NCBI RefSeq assembly: GCF_002077945.1 | Contig: NZ_LVYD01000013.1 | Coordinates: 248,001-312,000, forward strand | Direction: 5' to 3' | Origin: Niastella vici | Lineage (GTDB): Bacteria; Bacteroidota; Bacteroidia; Chitinophagales; Chitinophagaceae | Length of the DNA stretch: 64,000 nt | Shown: positions 24,564-33,814 of the stretch, piece by piece | How the letters are laid out: each line of letters begins with the position of its first letter | Numbering within the stretch: position 1 is the first letter of the stretch | Translations under genes and position numbers: made by a program | The notes under the pieces: model-generated | The model's input: the letters and a program-made list of their open reading frames with translations, nothing else | Told to the model about the DNA's origin: nothing | The model's database searches: none

Positions 24564-27054
24564 CGCTTTCAGTAATACATTGCATAGTTTAAGGGCGCCG
24601 GGAAATTATTTCTGGCGGTGGGCCGATAAAGGCAATGTAATTGAGTGGCGCGATGGAGATACTATTTGTTACCGCGATGAGTTGATGGCTATTTTAAAGA
24701 AATTATCTCCGGAAGGACTCCCGGCATTTGGTTCAATACTGCTGGTCTTTAGTGCTTGCAGGGAAAAGTTGAATACGCCGGCTGCTAAAGAAGGCATTCT
24801 ATACCCAATGCTCCGGCTGCTCGATTTCTATGAAAAGAACAGCCCGGATCTAAAGGAGTTCAGGGAAATGATGCTTGCGGCTATACGTTTTCTGCAAATA
24901 GTGGCTGCTTTGCCTACGGAATTCCGTTCGGGAAACAATAGGGTTTGGCTGTTGTACGTCATCTTTACGAAAATTGAAAGCAAGTTTTCGGGCGACGAGG
25001 CTACCAGTATGATCGATTTTTTTAGTAGAGGCAATGTTGATCATTTCGTTTTCAAAGATCAATCGTATACTCCACCTTCGGGGTACCGTTTCAGTGCATC
25101 TTTAATGGATAGCCCCGCTTTTACTGCCCGCATCTTTAAAGATGACATGCAGTGGTTGCAAAAAGCAGGTGAAGTGTTCCCTTCTGCTCAGGAACTGGAG
25201 CTGGCCGTGCGCACCGGCCTGAAGGAATTGCCAAACTCCCCCGAACTCGAAGTGCCAACCCAGGAATCAGGCGATCTGCTGCAACAATTACAACAGGACC
25301 CCACTACTACCGGCCTGGCGCAATTGACGCAACGCCTTATTGCCGCCCTGAACATTCCCATGCATGCCCATGGCAGCAGCGATCAGTTGTTTGGCGGCGT
25401 GAGTGACATTACCAACCGGGGAAATTTCGATCGCCTGTTGTTGAGCGAGCTGGCACATGATGACCTGTCGCTAATGGCGCGGCTGGCTAATAATGAAGCA
25501 TTGTACCTGCGCCGCGAAGAATTGCCCTCAAATCCTGAAAAGCAACGGATCTTATTAATTGATATCACCTTAAGAATGTGGGGACTGCCCCGCGTGTTTG
25601 CCGTGTCGGCGGCCCTGGCCTGTGCCCATAACAATAAAGCAAAAGCACGCATCCTTTCTTACGCTTTATCAGGGAACAGTTTTGCAGAAATTGATCTGTT
25701 AACCAAAAATGGAGTGGTCAATTCCCTGGAACAACTGGATGCTGCGCTCCATTGCGGCCGGGCGCTTACTTTGTTTATGGGTCAGCCGGTAGTGAAAGCA
25801 GACGACGAAGTTTTTTTAGTGACCGGTGAAGAATCAATCCACAACGTATTGTTCCAGTCGATCCTGTCTTCATTAAAAAAGCCAGTAAATTTTCTGGTCA
25901 CGGTTAACAGGGCCGGACAGCTGCAATTCTATGAATTTATCAATGGCCGACGAAAATTGTTAAGTGAGGCCAGGTTCAATTTGCAGGAGTTATTGTTCAA
26001 CACGAATAAAAAAGAGAAGAGCACAGATACGAGCAAGCCATTGGGCAATGTACCTGCTATCATGAAGCAAACACCCTGCCCCTTGTTTTTCCCGGCTTCA
26101 AAAATTAAATTCAATGTAGATTCTTTTTTTGAGCTGAAGAAAGATCATTTGATCTGTATTACCATCGATCAGCGGGTTTTATACTGGAACAGCAAAACCA
26201 GGGGGGCGCAGGAGATCATTGCCTGGTTGGAGCCGGGCCGCTTTTGCTTTGGTGCAGCCAGTGAATCGTCTTTTTACATTCTTGCCTATGCAGCCGTTAC
26301 AAAAATGCTCCGGTTGTACAAAGTGAGCCCTGATTTAAATTATACAGAAATCACTAAATTAACAGAGAACCTGGAGGGGATAACAGACATGGGTTTTGAC
26401 GCCGGGTGTTTTTATATTAAATCTTATGGTAATCCGTTTGTCGTAGAGGCTGCTACCGGTAAGGTTAATGAGGGTAATGGTAAGGCTGGTTTTGATAATA
26501 TTATCGACCGGTACAGGAAAAGGTTTACAAATTTACACTTCGTTAAAAAGTATATAAATGATGGGTATACAACCCTCAATTCGGTGAAGCAGGTATATAT
26601 AAATGGAGACGGCGAATTAGGTTTTGATGACAGGCATCTTGGTCTCAATTCGAACAATGGGTGTATTGTGATCTCCATTGATCATAATCGGGAGATGAAA
26701 ACTAAAAATGAGCGGATTCTGCGGGCGAATGATATGGAAGTGCCCTATATGGGCCTGGCCAATACAACGCTTAAATTCTCAAAATTTGTCTGGAATGATG
26801 GGAGTGAAGTACTGGCAGATTCAAGGGGCCTGCTGCATTTGCGAAGTGCCGATAAAACGATCCCTGAAATAACGATCGTTATGGTAATGGGTAAGCCGGC
26901 TGCCTGTTGGGCCGCCGATGGCCGGGTTTGCGGGGCCATTTATTTTACCGGAGTAGATACAGCGGAAAGCGGGGATATTACCGGATTTTATTACAACTAT
27001 ATTCAACGGTTTATTGATAGGATAAAAAAGTATGCGACTGTCACTGAAATATAA
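24556..27054 (+). CDS. vWA-like and beta-propeller protein, module 1
   Basis: An 832-residue protein. The start at 24556 is preferred over an upstream ATG frame because AGGAGG sits just before it. An N-terminal alpha-helical region (about 1-250) precedes GGVSDITNRGNFDRLLLSELA and EALYLRREE. A vWA-like domain (about 330-460) follows, but its MIDAS is degenerate: DITLR replaces DxSxS. The last 300 residues look like a propeller with blades such as RVLYWNSKT. This is the vWA subunit expected next to a MoxR ATPase. It overlaps the next gene by 23 bases, so the two are translationally linked. Confidence 0.82.
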   Translation: MNSAFSNTLHSLRAPGNYFWRWADKGNVIEWRDGDTICYRDELMAILKKLSPEGLPAFGSILLVFSACREKLNTPAAKEGILYPMLRLLDFYEKNSPDLKEFREMMLAAIRFLQIVAALPTEFRSGNNRVWLLYVIFTKIESKFSGDEATSMIDFFSRGNVDHFVFKDQSYTPPSGYRFSASLMDSPAFTARIFKDDMQWLQKAGEVFPSAQELELAVRTGLKELPNSPELEVPTQESGDLLQQLQQDPTTTGLAQLTQRLIAALNIPMHAHGSSDQLFGGVSDITNRGNFDRLLLSELAHDDLSLMARLANNEALYLRREELPSNPEKQRILLIDITLRMWGLPRVFAVSAALACAHNNKAKARILSYALSGNSFAEIDLLTKNGVVNSLEQLDAALHCGRALTLFMGQPVVKADDEVFLVTGEESIHNVLFQSILSSLKKPVNFLVTVNRAGQLQFYEFINGRRKLLSEARFNLQELLFNTNKKEKSTDTSKPLGNVPAIMKQTPCPLFFPASKIKFNVDSFFELKKDHLICITIDQRVLYWNSKTRGAQEIIAWLEPGRFCFGAASESSFYILAYAAVTKMLRLYKVSPDLNYTEITKLTENLEGITDMGFDAGCFYIKSYGNPFVVEAATGKVNEGNGKAGFDNIIDRYRKRFTNLHFVKKYINDGYTTLNSVKQVYINGDGELGFDDRHLGLNSNNGCIVISIDHNREMKTKNERILRANDMEVPYMGLANTTLKFSKFVWNDGSEVLADSRGLLHLRSADKTIPEITIVMVMGKPAACWAADGRVCGAIYFTGVDTAESGDITGFYYNYIQRFIDRIKKYATVTEI

Positions 27055-29770
27055 TGAGCGTGCAACGCATCCATTGAGCGCTGCTTTTGTGCGGGGTAGT
27101 GCCCCGGATGTTTGGCTGCAGGAAATGAATGCCTGGCATATTCCTTTGCAGCAACTGGTGTGTTTCATCATTTCACAAAACAATAACCCGCTTGAAGCGG
27201 CCGGTTTGTTTGTTATTTTCAAAAAAGAACAAATGCCTGGTCTGTTCCAGGTGCGGCATCCTTATACCGTTATGGGTGGTAAGCTTTATATTCCCATTGA
27301 TGCGGAATTGTCGCCTGCCATCAGCGAGCCGGAATTGCAATCTTTGCTGATATGGGATTGCCAGGTGTTTCACCCAACCATCGGGTTTATTGGCTTTGAA
27401 AGATCAGACCGTATTGTATTGGCCGATCTGTTGCAATACCTAGAACCTTCACCCGTCAACTGGGAATATGCGCATGCAGGGCAGCAACCCTGGGTCCCTT
27501 TACACCAGGTAGGCATACAACAATTGTCAACGGAACAGGTGTTTGAATCGGTGAAAGAGTCAATCAGCAATAAACCTCTTACCGAGATCCCGAAATCCAA
27601 TAAAAAGGATGTTCCCGGCTGGTTAAATAACCGGGTTGCAGAAGCACTTTTTAAAGGCCTCTACAAGCTATTGAGCAGATTATTTGCACTTATACCGTTC
27701 GGTTTGTTTGGGGCGGGTGGTTTTAATGCTGGCAATGTATCGAATGGCGCAGGTACTGGAAGGTCAGGTTCAGGTTGGTTCAGCAGTATCATTAACTGGA
27801 TGGAAGAAAAAATTGAGGACCTGGAAAAGCAGCGTGACAATGAACTGAAGCGGCTCACAGATATGTTTGAAAAGAACAGTGACGAGGCTTTGCAATACGC
27901 CATTCCGTTAAACAGTCCTTATTTAAACCGGGGAACAACGTCAAAGCCTTCGGCGCGCTTAACAAGAAATCCCCTGCAATTTAATTTGGGCCGCCTGGGC
28001 GGTGGCTATGCTGTAGATGGATGGAATGTAGATAATTATTACAATGAATTACGGACTAAATACCTAAAAGCCGCCCAGGATGCTATTAGCAGAAAAGATT
28101 TTAAAAAGGCCGCTTATGTGTATGCCCATTTGCTGGGCGATTATGCTTCTGCGGCAGCTGCATTACGGCAGGGAAAGCATTACCGGGAAGCAGCCGTTTT
28201 ATATAAGGAGCATGTGAAAAATATGTCGCTGGCAGCAGCCTGCCTGGAAGAAGGCGGAATATACATAGAAGCTATTGAACTGTATACTGATTTGAACCAG
28301 CATGAAAAGGCCGGTGATCTGTATATGCTGCTCGATCGCAAAGAGCCGGCCCTGCAATGTTATGAGAAATGTGTTGATAGGGCTGCTGTTAGCAAAGATT
28401 ACCTGGAAGAAGCAAGAATAATAACCGATAAGATCGGCGATCGTTCCCGCGCAAAAAAGGTTTTGTTGAATGGCTGGCAGGATGTAAAACAACCGGAAGC
28501 CTGCCTGTTAAAATATTTTGACCTGGTAAGCGATGAGAACAATGCCCATTTTCATGCAGCTGTACTATCGTTCTATAGGGAGCATGTGCCCGTCAAAAAT
28601 GAACTCAGCTTTCTGAATGTAATTGATAAGGTGAACAAGAAATACTATTCACCTGAAATGGAAAATACCTGTAAAGAAATTGCCTATGAGGTGGTGAGTG
28701 AACAAGTAAATGCAGGCAATGCAGGCAGCTTGCATTCACTGCGGAATTTTGTTCCGGGCGATCAGTTGCTTACGCCCGATTGCTACCGGTTCATTCATAC
28801 CTTTAAACATGTTCCCGAACAAAAACCGGCTGCCAGTCAGTTGCAATTAATAAAGGATGTGATTTGGAAACAAACGCTTACCTGGCAAAATCAGCTGCTG
28901 GTATTTGGCATGAAATCGTCGGGACTTATACTGGCGAGGATCAATGGCGACAGGCAGGTGGAGTATTTTAGCTGGAATGTACCTATGGAAGCGAATTTGC
29001 CACTTATAACCCTGGCAGACTCTTTTAACACCAACCTGGTGTTGGTATATAATGAACAGCAGGTTTTTACCGCTAAACAGCTGCCCGCGAATAAACATTT
29101 CCAGGATGAATTGCTTGTTTACAGTCCGGGCTTTTTGCCACAAGTCCTGATTGGGGGCTGTATGCATAAAGGCGCGGTCATTACATTGCACAATGAATTG
29201 GAAGAATCTTTTCTTAACACATATTCACTGCAGGGAGAGTTATTAAAATCGGTTCGTTGTACATTTAACGATAAAGCCTATTTTATCCCGGCAGTAACAA
29301 TAAATGAAATGCTCTGTAGCGAGGAGGAATATTTTCTGGCCTGTGATAAAATGCTGCTTCGGATCTCAGCAGAAGGTAAAATGGGAGTACTGCATTATGC
29401 GGAGAAGCCTGTTCGGAAATTTGCAGTAAACGTTAAAGAGAGTGGTGTAACTATTGCTATGACTTTTGAGGATCGCGTTTTATTTGCCGACTTGCCGGCT
29501 GATCGTTTTGATCGCACGCCAAAACGTATTGAATTTAATGAAACGCTGCCTCAGGACGTTATTATTTTAGATGATGTCTGGTATGTTGTAGCCTACAAGC
29601 AAAAAGTACAGGTATATAATCTGGAAGAGAACGCTCCGTCAGTTATACATTGGGAAATTGAAACGGAAAATGACGTGGTCGCTGTATTTTCCGGTTCCAA
29701 CCGTAATCAATTGGGGATACTGGAAGCCAATGGATTAATAACCTGGCATAATTTCAGGGAATCAGCATAA
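27032..29770 (+). CDS. bpX-TPR-propeller protein, module 1
   Basis: A 912-residue protein. Residues 1-170 look like another bpX-type domain (MRLSLKYNERATHPLSAAFV). A hydrophobic glycine-rich segment (about 210-245) may insert in a membrane, followed by a short coiled coil (about 255-285). TPR-like repeats follow (about 340-470, with AISRKDFKKAAYVYAHLLG and YTDLNQHEKAGDLYMLL). The last 290 residues form a predicted propeller. It overlaps the preceding gene by 23 bases. The domain order suggests a scaffold for the MoxR-vWA complex. No catalytic site was seen. Confidence 0.78.
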   Translation: MRLSLKYNERATHPLSAAFVRGSAPDVWLQEMNAWHIPLQQLVCFIISQNNNPLEAAGLFVIFKKEQMPGLFQVRHPYTVMGGKLYIPIDAELSPAISEPELQSLLIWDCQVFHPTIGFIGFERSDRIVLADLLQYLEPSPVNWEYAHAGQQPWVPLHQVGIQQLSTEQVFESVKESISNKPLTEIPKSNKKDVPGWLNNRVAEALFKGLYKLLSRLFALIPFGLFGAGGFNAGNVSNGAGTGRSGSGWFSSIINWMEEKIEDLEKQRDNELKRLTDMFEKNSDEALQYAIPLNSPYLNRGTTSKPSARLTRNPLQFNLGRLGGGYAVDGWNVDNYYNELRTKYLKAAQDAISRKDFKKAAYVYAHLLGDYASAAAALRQGKHYREAAVLYKEHVKNMSLAAACLEEGGIYIEAIELYTDLNQHEKAGDLYMLLDRKEPALQCYEKCVDRAAVSKDYLEEARIITDKIGDRSRAKKVLLNGWQDVKQPEACLLKYFDLVSDENNAHFHAAVLSFYREHVPVKNELSFLNVIDKVNKKYYSPEMENTCKEIAYEVVSEQVNAGNAGSLHSLRNFVPGDQLLTPDCYRFIHTFKHVPEQKPAASQLQLIKDVIWKQTLTWQNQLLVFGMKSSGLILARINGDRQVEYFSWNVPMEANLPLITLADSFNTNLVLVYNEQQVFTAKQLPANKHFQDELLVYSPGFLPQVLIGGCMHKGAVITLHNELEESFLNTYSLQGELLKSVRCTFNDKAYFIPAVTINEMLCSEEEYFLACDKMLLRISAEGKMGVLHYAEKPVRKFAVNVKESGVTIAMTFEDRVLFADLPADRFDRTPKRIEFNETLPQDVIILDDVWYVVAYKQKVQVYNLEENAPSVIHWEIETENDVVAVFSGSNRNQLGILEANGLITWHNFRESA

Positions 29771-29856
29771 GGGCAATGGCGTGAAAAGTGCATCAGTCAG
29801 GAAACCATGTTTCCGGCGTTTATTTTATTGATAACTTTATTCTTAAATAATTACGC

Positions 29857-31158
29857 TTGCAATTATCCGAAGAACAAGTGTTTGCCCTGGCGCCTGATGA
29901 ATCGTCCAAAAAGTCAGGCAGGGAGCTCGCCAATCCGGCCAAATGGGTAAGCAAAGGAGTAAATGAACTGGCCCTCTGGGGTGAATGCCAGGGCAGCGGT
30001 AGTAAACCTTATCAGGCCCAGGTTGACCTGGTGAATATTGCTTTTAAATGCAGTTGTCCCAGCCGCAAGTTCCCCTGCAAACATGGAATTGGTTTGTTAT
30101 TATTATATGCCCGCAATAAAGCTGATTTTACCAACAGGGATATGCCCGCCTGGGTAGCAGAATGGATCAGCAAACGATCTGAGCGGCAGGAAAAACAAGC
30201 TACCCAAAAAGAGAAACCGGTTGATGAGGCTGCACAGGCCAAACGCCGCCAGGCCCGCGAGCAAAAAGTGAGTGATGGCATCGAAGAATTATTACAATGG
30301 GTTAAAGATATTATCCGCAACGGCATCATCAGCATACCTGAAAAAGGATCTGCCTGGTTCGGGAATATGGCGCGCCGCATGGTAGATGCACAGGCCCCCG
30401 GTTTGGCCGGCATGATCAGGAATCTTTCTGAAATAAACTTTTATCGCGATGGCTGGCAAACTGAATTCATGGACCAGTTACTGCGCCTGTACCTCGTTAC
30501 AACAGGGTTTAAAAACAATGATACACTCCCGCCTTTATTACAACAGGACCTTCGCACGTGGATCGGGTTTACCCAAAATCAGGAGGAGTTAAAAGAGCAA
30601 TCAGGCATAACCGATACCTGGCTGGTGCTGGGCAAACAGGTTACGGAAGATGATAATTTAACCGTTGAACGAAACTGGTTGTATGGTGTAGGCAGCGATC
30701 AGTATGCGCTGGTGCTGCAATTTATGGTGCGTGGCCAGGGAGCGCAGCTGGCCTTTACACCCGGTTTATTTATTCAGGCCGAACTGGTCTTTTATCCTTC
30801 CGTTCTTCCTTTGCGCGCCATTGTAAAAAAGCAGCTCAATACAGAAAAAGTGCAGCAGTATAAAGGCTTTGCCAACTGGCAACAGGTGGCGGAAGCGGAA
30901 ACTTCGTACAGCAGTACATTGCCGTTCCGCAGTGAACGGCCCTTCATCATTGAGCAGGTACGCCCTGTTTATTATGATCAGCAATGGTGGCTGCAGGATA
31001 ATAACAATGCCCTCATGGGTATTAAAAGCGGTTTTAAAAGCATTTGGAAACTATTGTCATTAAGCGGTGGCGAAGCACTGAATATGGCCGTGGTTGGGAA
31101 AGAAAATGTGTACGAGCCTTTTGGGGTTTGGTACCAGCAGGAATATAAAATTTTATAA
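29857..31158 (+). CDS. SWIM zinc-finger protein, module 2
   Basis: A 433-residue protein starting at TTG, since an in-frame TAA at 29848-29850 excludes more upstream starts and the N terminus MQLSEEQVFALAPD fits the family. The SWIM finger has C65-x-C67 and C74-x-H76 in FKCSCPSRKFPCKH. The rest is helical with a basic linker rich in Lys/Gln/Arg (about 110-145), then a strand-rich C-terminal half. SWIM proteins of this kind precede a DUF5691 gene in the known cluster. A partial promoter (TAACTTTA at 29832-29839) may start module 2 separately. Confidence 0.85.
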   Translation: MQLSEEQVFALAPDESSKKSGRELANPAKWVSKGVNELALWGECQGSGSKPYQAQVDLVNIAFKCSCPSRKFPCKHGIGLLLLYARNKADFTNRDMPAWVAEWISKRSERQEKQATQKEKPVDEAAQAKRRQAREQKVSDGIEELLQWVKDIIRNGIISIPEKGSAWFGNMARRMVDAQAPGLAGMIRNLSEINFYRDGWQTEFMDQLLRLYLVTTGFKNNDTLPPLLQQDLRTWIGFTQNQEELKEQSGITDTWLVLGKQVTEDDNLTVERNWLYGVGSDQYALVLQFMVRGQGAQLAFTPGLFIQAELVFYPSVLPLRAIVKKQLNTEKVQQYKGFANWQQVAEAETSYSSTLPFRSERPFIIEQVRPVYYDQQWWLQDNNNALMGIKSGFKSIWKLLSLSGGEALNMAVVGKENVYEPFGVWYQQEYKIL

Positions 31159-31188
31159 CGGATAGCTTTGCTATTCAAATCGGGGCAT

Positions 31189-32643
31189 ATGCAAACCTGG
31201 GATCAAATTATAAATACAGCCTTACTGGGTACCGATAAACGGCCGCTTGCTGCCAGTGACCTGCCTACTGAGCTGGGGGAAGCAGCTGCCGTGATCCAGC
31301 ACCATACAACGGATAAGGAAGAACAGTTTTTACAAACAGCCGCCCTGGTATTTAATTACCGGCAGTGCGGCGTACAGCCATTGAAGAAGGAGGGCGTCAC
31401 CATTGACAAAGCAGCTGCTGAAGAAAAACAATACTGTTCGGTACTGGCCATGCATACGCTGAAAGACATCCTCGATTCTGAAAGTAATTCGCTGCTACAG
31501 TTCTGGCTGCAACAATGCAATGAAAAAAGCCGCATTGTAACACCTGATCTTGTTCCACTGTTGCTTGATATAGGTGTTCAACAAAAGAAGCTGCAAAATG
31601 CAGTGGTTGCCTGTTGTGGCAAGCGGGGCGAGTGGTTGAGCCGCTTCAATAATGAATGGAACTTTTCAACGGCTTCAACAAATGAAGAATTATGGCAAAC
31701 CGGTTCTCCCGAACAACGCAAAATGGTGCTGGAGCAATTGCGCAAGGATGATGCGGCGGCGGCGAGAGGTTGGGTTCAGCAAACCTGGCAGCAGGAAGAT
31801 GTGAATATGAAGATCGAACTGTTGTTGCTGCTGGCAATAAATATCGGTTCTGCCGATATTGAATTTCTGGAAAGTCTCGCCAAAGAAAAAAGTAAAAAGG
31901 TAAAGGACATTGCATGGTGGTTATTGAAGCAGATCCCTGAGGCGCCCCTTGTACAACAATATCAGCAGGTGCTGCAACGTTCGGTAACGGTTGGCAAAAA
32001 AGGGTTGCAGGTACAATTGCCGGCAGATATCGATGAGGCAATTTTCAAGACCGGCATCGAGAAATTAAGCAATAACAAGGAATATACCGATGAAGAGTTT
32101 ATCGTAATGCAATTGATGCAGGCGGCGCCCCCTTCTTTCTGGGAAACGCAATTACAAAGTACGCCAGATGTAATTATCAAGGCATGGCAGAAGGATGTTA
32201 CCGGTAAAAAATTATTGCCGGCCCTCGTTCAGGCGGTGGTGGCATTCAAAGACCAGCGCTGGGCTACGGCATTCATGCAGAACAGCCATGTTTTTTACAT
32301 AGATATCATTCCTTTGCTACCGGTTAAAGAACAGGAGCATTACAGTATAAAGTTTATAGCGCAGTTTGCCGATAACATTATTGAACATGCTATTAAGCGC
32401 GAAGATACCTGGAGCATCGATCTGGCCCGGGCAATATTTATTCATACTGCCAAAAGCATTTACCAGTATAACCGGTCGTTTTACAGCCGTTATATCCATT
32501 GCATACCGGTTGGTATTGTTACCGAGCTCTATAAATGCGCACCGGCTGAAGATCACCTGAAAGCAACCTGGAACAATACCAGCGAGTACATCACAAAGCT
32601 CATTAACCTGAAAAAACAAACCATACAATCCTTTAACGATTAA
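31189..32643 (+). CDS. DUF5691-like protein, module 2
   Basis: A 484-residue protein beginning at MQTWDQIINTALLGTDKRPL, which I recall as the start of DUF5691 proteins. The body is a set of helical repeats of HEAT or TPR-like character (for example KVKDIAWWLLKQIPEAPLVQQYQQVL). There is no signal peptide and no motif of a known enzyme. Position between SWIM and MoxR genes, each separated by less than 35 bases, points to a structural partner of the complex. Confidence 0.8.
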   Translation: MQTWDQIINTALLGTDKRPLAASDLPTELGEAAAVIQHHTTDKEEQFLQTAALVFNYRQCGVQPLKKEGVTIDKAAAEEKQYCSVLAMHTLKDILDSESNSLLQFWLQQCNEKSRIVTPDLVPLLLDIGVQQKKLQNAVVACCGKRGEWLSRFNNEWNFSTASTNEELWQTGSPEQRKMVLEQLRKDDAAAARGWVQQTWQQEDVNMKIELLLLLAINIGSADIEFLESLAKEKSKKVKDIAWWLLKQIPEAPLVQQYQQVLQRSVTVGKKGLQVQLPADIDEAIFKTGIEKLSNNKEYTDEEFIVMQLMQAAPPSFWETQLQSTPDVIIKAWQKDVTGKKLLPALVQAVVAFKDQRWATAFMQNSHVFYIDIIPLLPVKEQEHYSIKFIAQFADNIIEHAIKREDTWSIDLARAIFIHTAKSIYQYNRSFYSRYIHCIPVGIVTELYKCAPAEDHLKATWNNTSEYITKLINLKKQTIQSFND

Positions 32644-32657
32644 ATACTATTATCAAT

Positions 32658-33737
32658 ATGTCTGCCTTATTACGCCAGCACGCCGAACAATTATTTGCCC
32701 AGGAACTGGAAGAATTGCAAAAGCAGGATTCGGGAAAGCGGCCGCAAAACTGGAAGCTAACACCGCAGTCGGTAGTGACTTATCTTACCGGCGGCAAACT
32801 GAAGAATGGTTTTGAAGTGTCGCCTAAATACATCGGTAACAAACGGTTGATGGAAATTGCCGTTGCTACGCTTACAACCGACCGCGCTTTGTTATTATAT
32901 GGATTGCCTGGTACGGCCAAAAGTTGGGTAAGTGAACATTTGTCGGCGGCGGTTAGCGGCGATTCAACCATGATTGTACAGGGAACTGCCGGTACCAGCG
33001 AAGAATCCATTCGGTATGGCTGGAACTATGCCCGCTTACTCGCCGAAGGTCCATCCCTGAATGCATTGGTTGAAACACCGGTTATGCGTTCCATGAAAGA
33101 AGGTAAGATCGTTCGCATTGAGGAGCTTACCCGTATTGGCGCCGATGTGCAGGATACGCTCATTACCATTCTGAGTGAAAAAACGCTGCCTATTCCTGAG
33201 TTGAATACGGAAGTACAGGCTGTAAAAGGGTTCAACGTAATTGCTACTGCCAATAACCGCGATAAAGGGGTGAATGAATTGTCAAGCGCACTCAAGCGCC
33301 GGTTCAATACTGTTATATTACCCGTGCCCGATTCAATGGATGAAGAAATTGACATCGTAAAACGCAGGGTGGAAAGTTTTGAGAAAGTGATGGAATTGCC
33401 TGCCGAGCCACCGGCCTTGCAGGAGATCCGTCGTATTGTGACCATTTTCCGCGAATTGCGCAGCGGCGTTACCATCGATGGAAAAACAAAGATCAAAATA
33501 CCGAGTGGGACCCTCAGTACTGCTGAGGCGATCTCGGTGGTAAATAATGGATTGGCAATGGCAGCCTATTTTGGTGATGGCCAGTTAAAAGCTGCGGACC
33601 TGGCAGCCGGTATTATTGGTTCTGTGGTAAAAGATCCGGTGCAGGATAAGCTCGTATGGCAGGAATACCTGGAAACAGTCGTTAAGCCGAGAGATGAGTG
33701 GAAAGATATCTATCGTGCCTGCAGAGACCTGATGTAA
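32658..33737 (+). CDS. MoxR-type AAA+ ATPase, module 2
   Basis: A 359-residue AAA+ ATPase. Walker A GLPGTAKS (82-89), Walker B IVRIEE (151-156), sensor 1 ATANN (196-200) and the arginine finger ALKRRFN (211-217) are present. It differs from the module 1 ATPase in its Walker B and lid, so the two are not recent duplicates. Homologues are usually encoded with SWIM, DUF5691, DUF5682 and VWA genes. It may be the motor that remodels a target captured by the vWA partner. Confidence 0.93.
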   Translation: MSALLRQHAEQLFAQELEELQKQDSGKRPQNWKLTPQSVVTYLTGGKLKNGFEVSPKYIGNKRLMEIAVATLTTDRALLLYGLPGTAKSWVSEHLSAAVSGDSTMIVQGTAGTSEESIRYGWNYARLLAEGPSLNALVETPVMRSMKEGKIVRIEELTRIGADVQDTLITILSEKTLPIPELNTEVQAVKGFNVIATANNRDKGVNELSSALKRRFNTVILPVPDSMDEEIDIVKRRVESFEKVMELPAEPPALQEIRRIVTIFRELRSGVTIDGKTKIKIPSGTLSTAEAISVVNNGLAMAAYFGDGQLKAADLAAGIIGSVVKDPVQDKLVWQEYLETVVKPRDEWKDIYRACRDLM

Positions 33738-33782
33738 GCGAGGCTGAATTTTGTAAGGGGGCTAAAATTTATTGTTGCCCTA

Positions 33783-33810
33783 TTCACCATTGACCATTCA
33801 CCATTGACCA
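33783..33810 (+). repeat. Four tandem TTSACCA heptamers before the DUF5682 gene
   Basis: TTCACCA, TTGACCA, TTCACCA and TTGACCA alternate exactly, ending 4 bases before the ATG at 33815. The same heptamer family appears at 1014-1120. Here the array is inside an operon and could occlude or modulate translation of the next gene. Confidence 0.85.
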
Positions 33811-33814
33811 ACCA

